64,000 nucleotides of DNA, taken from contig JAJRTN010000042.1 in the NCBI GenBank assembly GCA_024278275.1, forward strand, positions 1 through 64,000, written 5' to 3'. This DNA comes from Candidatus Hydrogenedentota bacterium (lineage in GTDB: Bacteria > Hydrogenedentota > Hydrogenedentia > Hydrogenedentales > JAJRTN01). The notes under the pieces are model-generated. The model searched no databases, was not told where the DNA came from, and worked only from the letters and a program-made list of their open reading frames with translations. Of this stretch, positions 32,020 through 39,539 are shown one piece after another. Position 1 is the stretch's first letter. Every line of letters starts with the position of its first letter. The position numbers and the translations under genes are program-made.

Positions 32020-32582
32020 GGGGATTGCTCCTCTCTCTGCGCCGCCGGGACGCCGGCCCACGCCATGCGAATCGCTTCCGCCAAGCGATCGGGCTCCCGC
32101 GAACCAATCAGCACGTGGACGCCATAATCGTAATCAAGACGCACGCCGCGGCGTCCACCAACGGTGTACGCCGTGGCGCGCCGCTGCCGTTTCAGGCCGC
32201 GTCCGCCGTACTGAAGGTACGGACGGTATTCGACGACCTTAACCTTCCGCAGCCCTTCCAGGTCTATCTGGCGGACCTTCCGCTGCCGGGGCCAGTAGCG
32301 GACAAAGAGGCCGCGCCGGGTCACTTCGGTCTCCAAAACAGCGAGTGCATAGCGCAATACGTAAAGCAGGTTGATGGCCGCCACGGTTCCACCGAGGGTA
32401 AGCAAGACGCCATCGGAGATGGCTTCCGGGCCAAAAGGGTTGCCGCGCACCACCTGTCGCACGATCATCCACAATACCGTCCCGATGAGCAAGGCCGATG
32501 CGCCGGCCAAAATGATCCACGTAAAGGGATCGCGGAAATACTGCCGCTCGTGAAACAACACGGTCTCCGGCACATCGTTCAT
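32016..32582 (-). CDS. Membrane protein of unknown function with a PH-like cytoplasmic part
   Basis: The 188-residue protein begins with two membrane helices (about 24-42 and 62-84). A basic, beta-rich soluble domain follows (TEVTRRGLFVRYWPRQRKVRQIDLEGL, described by position 88-115), looking like a bacterial PH or DUF304-type fold. I do not recognise a named family. It lies between pncB and nadE, 22 bases after pncB, and its stop overlaps the nadE start as ATGA. That arrangement ties it to NAD synthesis, but its role is unknown. A second ATG 12 bases upstream is possible. Confidence 0.7.
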   Translation of the reverse strand: MNDVPETVLFHERQYFRDPFTWIILAGASALLIGTVLWMIVRQVVRGNPFGPEAISDGVLLTLGGTVAAINLLYVLRYALAVLETEVTRRGLFVRYWPRQRKVRQIDLEGLRKVKVVEYRPYLQYGGRGLKRQRRATAYTVGGRRGVRLDYDYGVHVLIGSREPDRLAEAIRMAWAGVPAAQREEQSP

Positions 32583-32604
32583 TGTGATGCCCATTGCCTT
32601 TCGT

Positions 32605-34071
32605 TCATGCCAGTTCCGGGTTGGTCAACATGCCGTCCTTCAACGCGCCAATCCGCTCGGACAAGAGCACATTGTAAACCTCGGGATTGCGCATCCGCTT
32701 GAATTCCTCGGGATAGGCCCTGATCTGCTCGCCCACATACGCTCGGATTCGGGTGATGGGCGGCGTGCCGACCTTGCGATCACCCTCTTCAAAAACGGTT
32801 TGCAGGATCGGTTCCGACCGAACGACGCCTTTGAGCCGCGCCCGCTGGTGGGGCTGGCCACGGACCCGGCCGAACAAGTTCCCCGGTTGCGGGGACGGCT
32901 CCTCGGCGAAACACATGAGATCCCCAATGGGGTGGCCGTCTTCCCCATAGCATCGGTACAGTCCCTTGCGTCCGGGGTCGGTGGCTTTTTCGATATTCGA
33001 CGATATCTTCATGCGGGGCACCCAGCGGCCATCATCATAAACCGCCACGAGCTTGTACACCCCGTTGAGCGAAGGACATTCCCGCGAAGTAATGAGATGG
33101 GTCCCCACGCCCCAGGCATTTATTTTTGCGCCCTGCCGCTTGAGGTCGGCGATGAGATCTTCGTCCAAGTCGTTGGACGCCACGATCAAGGGATCCTCCA
33201 GGCCCGCCGCCAACATCATGCGGTGAGCAATTTTGCTCAGGCGCGCCAAATCCCCCGAGTCCAGCCGTATGGCGGGCCGCACGCTGACGCCCTGTTCCCG
33301 CATCTCCCTGAACACACGGATGGCGTTCGGCACGCCGCTGTTTTCCGTGTCATAGGTATCGACAAGGAGTATGCAACGCTCGGGGAAATGCCGGGCAAAG
33401 GCACGAAAGGCCTCCAATTCGGAAGGGTAGCTCATCACCCAGCTATGGGCATGGGTCCCCGCCACGGGAATGCCGTACACTTTCCCCGCCAGCACGTTCG
33501 ATGATGCGGTGCAACCGCCAATGTAGGCCGCGCGCGACCCCGTCAAGCCGCCATCGGGGCCGTGGGCGCGGCGCAGGCCAAACTCCATGACGGGATCGCC
33601 ATCCGCCGCGAGACAAACCCGGGCGGCCTTGGTCGCGATAAGGGTGGGGTAATTGAGGAGGTTGAGGAGTGCCGTTTCAATGAGTTGCGTCTCCATGATG
33701 GTGCCCTCCACCTGCACCACGGGCTCGAAGGGAAAAGCCAGCGTGCCCTCGGGCATGGCCCGAACGGTAAAACGTGGCCGAAAATCGCGCAGGTATCGCA
33801 GGAAATCCCCATCGAAAGTCTCCAAACCACGCAAATAGGCGATGTCCTCGTCGGTGAAACGAAGCCGTTCCAGGTAGTCCAGGAAAGGCCCCAACCCCGC
33901 GGAGACGGCAAAGCCGGCGTGGGGCGGCAGGGATCGAAAGAAGTAGTCGAAAGCGACCCGCTGTTCACCCCGGCCCTCTTTCCAGTGGCCGGCCATCATG
34001 GTGAGTTCGTAGAGATCCGTGAGGAGCGCCAGCCCGCCGCGCTGGTACCAACCGGTGTTCTCGCCGGTCAC
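32605..34071 (-). CDS. pncB: Nicotinate phosphoribosyltransferase
   Basis: The 488-residue enzyme makes nicotinate mononucleotide from nicotinate and PRPP. Family features are LLTDLYELTMMAGHW at the start, FEFGLRRAHGPDG-like MEFGLRRAHGPDG, GGCTASSNVLAGK, AGTHAHSWVMSY with the phosphorylated-His region, VDTYDTENSG, IRLDSGDL and VGTHLITS. It starts with GTG at 34071, which overlaps the pncA stop as GTGA; the open frame upstream of this is the pncA region in another frame. It supplies the substrate for the adenylylation step before NadE. Confidence 0.93.
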   Translation of the reverse strand: MTGENTGWYQRGGLALLTDLYELTMMAGHWKEGRGEQRVAFDYFFRSLPPHAGFAVSAGLGPFLDYLERLRFTDEDIAYLRGLETFDGDFLRYLRDFRPRFTVRAMPEGTLAFPFEPVVQVEGTIMETQLIETALLNLLNYPTLIATKAARVCLAADGDPVMEFGLRRAHGPDGGLTGSRAAYIGGCTASSNVLAGKVYGIPVAGTHAHSWVMSYPSELEAFRAFARHFPERCILLVDTYDTENSGVPNAIRVFREMREQGVSVRPAIRLDSGDLARLSKIAHRMMLAAGLEDPLIVASNDLDEDLIADLKRQGAKINAWGVGTHLITSRECPSLNGVYKLVAVYDDGRWVPRMKISSNIEKATDPGRKGLYRCYGEDGHPIGDLMCFAEEPSPQPGNLFGRVRGQPHQRARLKGVVRSEPILQTVFEEGDRKVGTPPITRIRAYVGEQIRAYPEEFKRMRNPEVYNVLLSERIGALKDGMLTNPELA

Positions 34072-34637
34072 GCCAGCTCTCCCGACGCGCACAGGGCGAC
34101 GCCCGCGGATTCCAGTTCCATCAACGCCGCCTGCGTGGTGCCCTCGGACACGCCACGACAGGCATCCTTCACCAGCACCACCGTGAATCCCGCGGCCAAT
34201 CCGTCCAGGGCCGTCGCTTTCACACAATAGTCCGTGGCCAGCCCGGCAATAAAGATCCGTTTCACGCTCCGTTTCCGAAGATAGGCCGTCAGTTCGCCCG
34301 TCGCGAATCCGCTGTATTCCTCCTGGTCGGGGTCCGTGTCCTTGCTGATAACGGGCGCATCCAGGGGCACGCGAAGCGCCCCGTGAAACTCGGCCCCCGG
34401 CGAGTCCTGCAAGCAGTGCATGGGCCAACTCCGGTCCCTGTAGGCCGGCGGGTCCGCGAAACTGCAATGGTCGGCGGGATGCCAGTCACGGGTAAACGCA
34501 AGGATATCGAAAAGACCCATGATCCGGTTGATGGGCCGCACCACGCGGTCGCCGCCCGGCACGGGCAACGCGCCTCCCGGACAGAAATCATTCTGCACGT
34601 CCACCACGATCAGGGCGTCTTCCGGAGTCACATGCAT
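34068..34637 (-). CDS. pncA: Nicotinamidase
   Basis: The 189-residue isochorismatase-like hydrolase converts nicotinamide to nicotinate. The catalytic triad is visible: Asp in VVDVQNDFCPGGAL, Lys in VISKDTD and Cys in LATDYCVKATALD. The metal site is in TRDWHPADHCSF. Its ATG lies within the last codons of the Nudix gene (10-base overlap), with GGAGGG upstream. Its stop overlaps the pncB start. It is the committed step of the salvage route run by this operon. Confidence 0.95.
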   Translation of the reverse strand: MHVTPEDALIVVDVQNDFCPGGALPVPGGDRVVRPINRIMGLFDILAFTRDWHPADHCSFADPPAYRDRSWPMHCLQDSPGAEFHGALRVPLDAPVISKDTDPDQEEYSGFATGELTAYLRKRSVKRIFIAGLATDYCVKATALDGLAAGFTVVLVKDACRGVSEGTTQAALMELESAGVALCASGELA

Positions 34638-35089
34638 TGCCAGCCCTCCCGTTCATGCCAAAGTATAGCGTAACGGATAATCTCGTCATGGTCGCCGGCC
34701 AGGGAAGGCAGCCGGTCGAGGGGCCACCAGCGCACATCCGCGGCGTCGTCATCGGCACGCGGTGCGTGATCACGCCAGTTGACCAACGCCGTGAAGGCCA
34801 CCGTGATCACCCGGCCACGGGGATCCCGGTTCACCGCGCCAAAGGTGTGAAACTGTGCCAGCTTCACGCCGTACAGGCCGGTCTCCTCCGCCAACTCCCG
34901 CGCCACCGCCGCATCAAGCGTTTCGTCCAAATCCACGAAACCACCCGGAAGCGCCCAACTCCCTTGCCACGGTTCATGCTTCCGTTCGATGAGCAATACT
35001 TCCCGCACACCCTCCCGAAGACCAAACACCACGGCGTCCACCGTCACCATGGGCCTCGGATAATCGTATACATGCTTCACTTGGCTCAT
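34628..35089 (-). CDS. Nudix hydrolase, first gene of the NAD salvage operon
   Basis: The 153-residue protein contains a complete Nudix box, GGFVDLDETLDAAVAREL then AEETG (G-x5-E-x7-REL-x-EE-x-G). It lacks the C-terminal winged helix of NrtR repressors, so it is more likely an ADP-ribose or NAD-related pyrophosphatase than a regulator. The N-terminus VTVDAVVFGL and LLIERKHEPWQGSWALPGG fit the ADP-ribose/NrtR-like Nudix group. AGGGAGG precedes the ATG. It overlaps pncA by 10 bases. Confidence 0.88.
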   Translation of the reverse strand: MSQVKHVYDYPRPMVTVDAVVFGLREGVREVLLIERKHEPWQGSWALPGGFVDLDETLDAAVARELAEETGLYGVKLAQFHTFGAVNRDPRGRVITVAFTALVNWRDHAPRADDDAADVRWWPLDRLPSLAGDHDEIIRYAILWHEREGWQCM

Positions 35090-35343
35090 ATGCCCTCCCT
35101 TTACCCCTCTCCATCACGCGGCGATAATAACCCATGTTGGCGATACAATGCACTCGTGGCAAGGAGAGGGAACACGGATTGCCACGGACCGGACACGGAC
35201 GGGAGCCTTACGGCCCGTCCATGCCGGGTGCCGAAGCGAAGTTGCACGGTTCCTGCGGCGTGACGTAAACTCCCCTTTGTGTCCGGACAGTTATTGCTGA
35301 CCGGGGTTTCGGTGAATGCGAGGCACGTAACGGAAACAGCACC

Positions 35344-36768
35344 ATGGCCACGAAAAAAATGCCTAACATTATCTTCATCCTCATTGACGACATGGGGTGG
35401 CGGGATCTCACCTGTTGCGGCAGCACGTTTTACGAAACCCCCAACATCGACCGGCTCGCCGCCGAGGGAATGCGTTTCACGGACGCCTATGCCTCCTGTC
35501 CGGTCTGTTCTCCCACCCGTGCCAGCGTAATGACGGGCAAGTACCCCGCGTCCGTGGGTATTACGGACTGGATCGACAGCGGTTCGGTGATCCACCCCGC
35601 GCGGGGCCGCCTGGTGGACGTGCCCTACCTCAAGCAACTCCCCCTCTCGGAGCACACGGTGGCGCAGGCCCTCGCGAACGGGGGCTACAGTACCTGGCAC
35701 GTGGGCAAATGGCACTTGGGAGGGCAGGGGTTCGGCCCGTTGGAGCATGGATTCCACGTCAACGTGGGCGGCTGTGAGGCGGGCTCGCCGGGCGGTGGCG
35801 GCTATTTCAGCCCCTGGTCGATTCCGGCCCTGAAGGACGCGGACGTGGCGGAGGACACGTACCTGACCGACTACCTGACGGACCGCACGGTGGAACTCGT
35901 ACGCAACGCCGGGGACAAGCCGTTCTTCCTCAACCTTTGCTATTACGCGGTACACACCCCCATCCAGGCCAAAGCGGAAAAAACCGCCAAGTACAAAGCG
36001 AAAGCCAAGACCATGGGGTTGGATCCGAAAGACGCCATCGTGGAAGATGGCCATTTCCCCTGCGATCACAAGCGGCATCTCCGCATCCAGCGGCGGGTGG
36101 TGCAGTCCGACCCGGTTTACGCCGCCATGATTGAAAGCCTGGATGAAGGCGTCGGGCGGCTCCTCGATGTTTTGGAAGAGACCGGACAGGCGGACAACAC
36201 GGTCATCTTCTTCACCTCCGACAACGGGGGCCTGGCCACGGCGGAGGGTTCTCCTACCTGCAACGCGCCCCTTTCCGAGGGCAAGGGCTGGATGTATGAA
36301 GGGGGTACGCGCGAACCGTTGCTGGTGCGCTGGCCCGGCATGGTTGCGCCCGGCTCGGTCTGCAAGACGCCCGTGACCAGCACCGACTTTTACCCCACCA
36401 TGCTGGAGATAGCCGGGCTGGATCCGATCCCCGAACAACACAAGGACGGCGTCAGCATCCTTTCCCTGCTGCGAGGCGGCGAAAACCTGGACCGGGACGC
36501 TGTTTTCTGGCACTACCCCCACTACGGCAACCAGGGCGGAACGCCGGGGTCGTCCATCCGCATGGGCGACTACAAGCTGATCGAGTTCTTCGAGGACGGC
36601 CGCATCGAACTCTACAACCTTCGCGAAGACGTGGGCGAAGACCACGATCTCGCCGAAACGATGCCCGCCCTGGCCGGGAAGTTGCGCGCACGGCTTGTCG
36701 CCTGGCGGCGGAGCGTGGAGGCCAAGATTCCCCGGCCCAACCCGGACTACACGGCCCCACCGGGCTAA
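35344..36768 (+). CDS. Type I sulfatase
   Basis: The 474-residue arylsulfatase-family hydrolase cleaves sulfate esters, probably of a sulfated glycan. NIIFILIDDMGWRDL gives the first metal Asp pair. The formylglycine motif is CSPTRASVMTGKYP (C-x-P-x-R, with Thr in place of Ser). GKWHLGG and FTSDNGG supply the other metal and substrate ligands. No signal peptide is visible, which is odd for this mostly exported family; no in-frame upstream extension supplies one. The Cys needs conversion by a formylglycine-generating or anaerobic maturase, not in this window. No strong SD precedes the ATG. Confidence 0.92.
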   Translation: MATKKMPNIIFILIDDMGWRDLTCCGSTFYETPNIDRLAAEGMRFTDAYASCPVCSPTRASVMTGKYPASVGITDWIDSGSVIHPARGRLVDVPYLKQLPLSEHTVAQALANGGYSTWHVGKWHLGGQGFGPLEHGFHVNVGGCEAGSPGGGGYFSPWSIPALKDADVAEDTYLTDYLTDRTVELVRNAGDKPFFLNLCYYAVHTPIQAKAEKTAKYKAKAKTMGLDPKDAIVEDGHFPCDHKRHLRIQRRVVQSDPVYAAMIESLDEGVGRLLDVLEETGQADNTVIFFTSDNGGLATAEGSPTCNAPLSEGKGWMYEGGTREPLLVRWPGMVAPGSVCKTPVTSTDFYPTMLEIAGLDPIPEQHKDGVSILSLLRGGENLDRDAVFWHYPHYGNQGGTPGSSIRMGDYKLIEFFEDGRIELYNLREDVGEDHDLAETMPALAGKLRARLVAWRRSVEAKIPRPNPDYTAPPG

Positions 36769-37010
36769 TTCCCTTTCGTGTATTTTGTGTATTTCGTGGT
36801 TGAACCTGAAAAGGGCCGTTGCGCCCTTATCGCGGAGGATTCTACTCGTTCTATTTTGCCATGCAGCATTGACGTATATCGACGGTTCTCAACGGCGCGG
36901 CCGTTGAAATCCACTCCCCCAAGAGGTGAATGCACCGACGAATGTAAAGCACTTTTCGGAAATGACTTACGACCAATCCTGCGATGTAACCGCTTTTTTT
37001 AGTGAAGGGT

Positions 37011-38759
37011 TCAAAAGACACCGTAGGGATCCAGGTCCACTTTGAGTTTCACCTTGCCGGAGGTGGCGCGTTCGTTGAAGACGTCCCGAACGGCGCGGGT
37101 GAGGGTATTGAGCCGTTGGGCACTTTTAGACAGGACGGCCAGGTTCCACCGGTATTTCTTTTTTACCCGGCGCACCACGGCAGGGGACGGCCCCAGTATT
37201 TCGACCCCCCTAAAGCCCAGCGCCTCGATTTGCTCGCGGGTGATGCGGCGAAGAAAGACTGCGGCTTTCTCCGCCAGCAGGGGGTCTTCGCATTCGATAC
37301 TGAAGCTCGCCATGCGACGAAAAGGCGGGTAGCTGCCACTCTCCCGTGTCTTGATCTCGCGCGCGTAGAAGCCGGCGTAATCATGCTCTTTCGCCGCCTG
37401 CACGGCGTAGTGATTCGGGCGGTAGGTCTGGAGGATTACCTGCCCCGGCCGCTTTCCCCGTCCCGCGCGACCCGCCACCTGGGTGAGCAATTGGAAGGTG
37501 TTCTCCGCGGCGCGGAAATCGGGCAGCGCCAGGCCCGTATCGGCATTGATGACCCCCACCAGGGTGACCCCCGGGTAGTCGTGTCCCTTGGCCAGCATTT
37601 GCGTGCCGATGAGAATATCGATTTCCCTCGCCGCGAAACGGGCCAGGATCTTGGCGTGGCCCCCCTTGCGCGCCGTGGTGTCGGCGTCCATGCGCGTCAC
37701 CCGGCTTCCGGGAAAGGCGCGCATAAGATAGTCCTCCGCTTTCTGCGTTCCCATGCCCAGGTAAATGAGCGGGTTGAAGTAGCAGGCGTCGCAGACCTCC
37801 GGCCTGGCCCGTTCCGCGTTGCAGTAGTGGCAGCGCAAAAGGGCACCGCTGCTGTGGTAGGTCATGCTTACCTGGCAGTCCTCGCACTGGGCCACCCAGC
37901 CGCATTGCGGACAGAGGACGAAGGGGGCGAAGCCCCGACGGTTGAGCAACAGGATCACCTGCTCTCCCGCATCAACACGCTCTTTTACGGCCGTTTCAAG
38001 CGTGCGGGAAAGAATAATCTGGCCCCCGGCTTCCTTGGTCTCGATACGCATATCCACCAGTTGCACCTTGGGCAGGGTGCCGGCGGTGGCGCGGGTGAGC
38101 AACTCGATACGGCGTGACTTGCCCACCTCGGAGTTCCGGTAGGCCTCGATGGAGGGCGTGGCCGATCCCAGCACGCATACGGCTTTGTTCATTTTGGCGC
38201 GGACAATGGCCACGTCGCGGGCATGGTAGCGGGGCGTTTCGCCCTGTTTGTACGAACCGTCGTGTTCCTCATCCACCACGATGATGCCCACGTCGGGGAG
38301 GGGCGCGAAGATGGCCGACCGTGCGCCCACGACGATACGCACCTCGCCCCGTTCCGCCCGCCGCCACTCGTCGTAGCGTTCGCCCGAGCTGAGGCCCGAG
38401 TGAAGCACGGCAATGTTCTGTTGGAATCGCGCGATAAAACGTCCCACCGTCTGCGGCGTGAGGGAGATCTCCGGTACCAGGATAATGGCATCCCGGCCCA
38501 ACGCCAACGCCCGTTCAATGGCCTGCAGGTAGACTTCCGTCTTGCCCGACCCCGTGATGCCCCGCAGCAGAAAGGTCTGGAATCGGTGTTCCGCCATGGC
38601 GGCGGCAATCTCGTCGTATGCGGCGCGTTGCTCCGGGTTGAGGGCGAATTTCTCCACCGCGTGCCCCTCGGCGCTGAAATCCGGGGTGCGGTAGTATTCC
38701 TTCTCCAGGCGCTCGACAAGCCCCTTCTCTTCGAGCGCCTTCAGGGTGCCGGCGTTCAC
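37011..38759 (-). CDS. priA: PriA primosomal helicase, helicase part after the in-frame TGA
   Basis: The frame continues from the TGA without a shift (GEHAATALYEKHG, then this ATG at 38759). It carries Walker A (GITGSGKTEVYL), the DEEH box (VVDEEHDGSYKQ), the paired zinc-binding cysteines (CPQCGWVAQCEDCQ, CHYCNAE, CDAC) and the helicase C-terminal motifs (GTQMLAKGHDYP, QVAGRAGRG). The full protein would be 818 residues, normal for PriA, which restarts stalled forks. An internal ATG start has no obvious SD, so this part is probably expressed only if the TGA is an error or is read through. Confidence 0.88.
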   Translation of the reverse strand: MNAGTLKALEEKGLVERLEKEYYRTPDFSAEGHAVEKFALNPEQRAAYDEIAAAMAEHRFQTFLLRGITGSGKTEVYLQAIERALALGRDAIILVPEISLTPQTVGRFIARFQQNIAVLHSGLSSGERYDEWRRAERGEVRIVVGARSAIFAPLPDVGIIVVDEEHDGSYKQGETPRYHARDVAIVRAKMNKAVCVLGSATPSIEAYRNSEVGKSRRIELLTRATAGTLPKVQLVDMRIETKEAGGQIILSRTLETAVKERVDAGEQVILLLNRRGFAPFVLCPQCGWVAQCEDCQVSMTYHSSGALLRCHYCNAERARPEVCDACYFNPLIYLGMGTQKAEDYLMRAFPGSRVTRMDADTTARKGGHAKILARFAAREIDILIGTQMLAKGHDYPGVTLVGVINADTGLALPDFRAAENTFQLLTQVAGRAGRGKRPGQVILQTYRPNHYAVQAAKEHDYAGFYAREIKTRESGSYPPFRRMASFSIECEDPLLAEKAAVFLRRITREQIEALGFRGVEILGPSPAVVRRVKKKYRWNLAVLSKSAQRLNTLTRAVRDVFNERATSGKVKLKVDLDPYGVF

Positions 38760-38798
38760 GCCATGCTTCTCGTAAAGGGCCGTCGCCGCGTGTTCGCC

Positions 38799-39467
38799 TC
38801 ACGTGTGCAGGAGGTCGAGATAGACCGCCGACTGTTTCGGCGCGCGGCGCTGCATGGCCTCCAGGGCCGGTCCGTCGGGCACTGCGTCGTCCACCAGCCG
38901 CACATAGGTCTCCGTGCGGATGGACACGCCGCCGTCCTTGAGCACCGGCTCCGCCAGCAGGATTCCCCGGCGGGTCAGGGACTGCAAGGTATTGCTCAGG
39001 GCACGGCGGCCCACCATGGTGGCGAGCTGGCCCTCGGTCAACGGGCCGCGTTTGAACAGCTCGGCGATCACCTTGCGCTGACGGTCGGTGAAGCGGCCCG
39101 AATGGATTCCTTCCTCGACCAGGGTGTAGCGCATTTTCGTGCCGATCTTGAGGCCGGCGGGCACGGCGCACTGTAACGCTTCCCCCCAGGAACAACAGTA
39201 ATAATCGGCAATCCAGCGACATAGACGAAGCATCTTTTCGCTGAAAACCGGTGTTTCATCCGGCAAATCGATGATGGACCGCACCCCGTCCACGTCCGTC
39301 GTGCCATGGAGGGCCACGATATAGCCCGTGTCCACCCGCCGCTTCACGGGCACCACGGCCCGCATCCCCACGCGCGCCCGTTCCACGAGCGAGCCGGGTA
39401 TGGCATAGGTGAACGCCCGGTCCACCGGCACGGGCAGAACGATTTGAGCATAGGACTCAGCGGACAT
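38799..39467 (-). CDS. priA: PriA primosomal helicase, N-terminal part before an in-frame TGA
   Basis: The 222-residue N-terminal portion contains the PriA 3'-DNA-end-binding domain (YAQIVLPVPVDRAFTYAIP, VGMRAVVPV, DTGYIVAL) and the winged-helix region (LCRWIADYYCCSWGEAL). It stops at TGA 38799-38801 after YLDLLHT. The helicase part follows in the same frame. GAGGG precedes the ATG at 39467. The stop replaces what was probably CGA, TGG or another one-change codon. Alone, this piece would lack all helicase function. Confidence 0.85.
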   Translation of the reverse strand: MSAESYAQIVLPVPVDRAFTYAIPGSLVERARVGMRAVVPVKRRVDTGYIVALHGTTDVDGVRSIIDLPDETPVFSEKMLRLCRWIADYYCCSWGEALQCAVPAGLKIGTKMRYTLVEEGIHSGRFTDRQRKVIAELFKRGPLTEGQLATMVGRRALSNTLQSLTRRGILLAEPVLKDGGVSIRTETYVRLVDDAVPDGPALEAMQRRAPKQSAVYLDLLHT

Positions 39468-39539
39468 GGGACCCTCGGTTGGCATGTGGACAGTGCCGCC
39501 ATTATACGCACCCCGAAGGTATGATGGGAGCGCGCCCTG

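Noticed and set aside
11406..38801. Stop-codon reassignment or selenocysteine/pyrrolysine insertion at the in-frame stops
   Set aside because: TAG and TGA both end normal genes in the window, the residues expected at the sites are ordinary ones, and no SECIS-like hairpin was evident next to the priA TGA. Kept only as a remote option.
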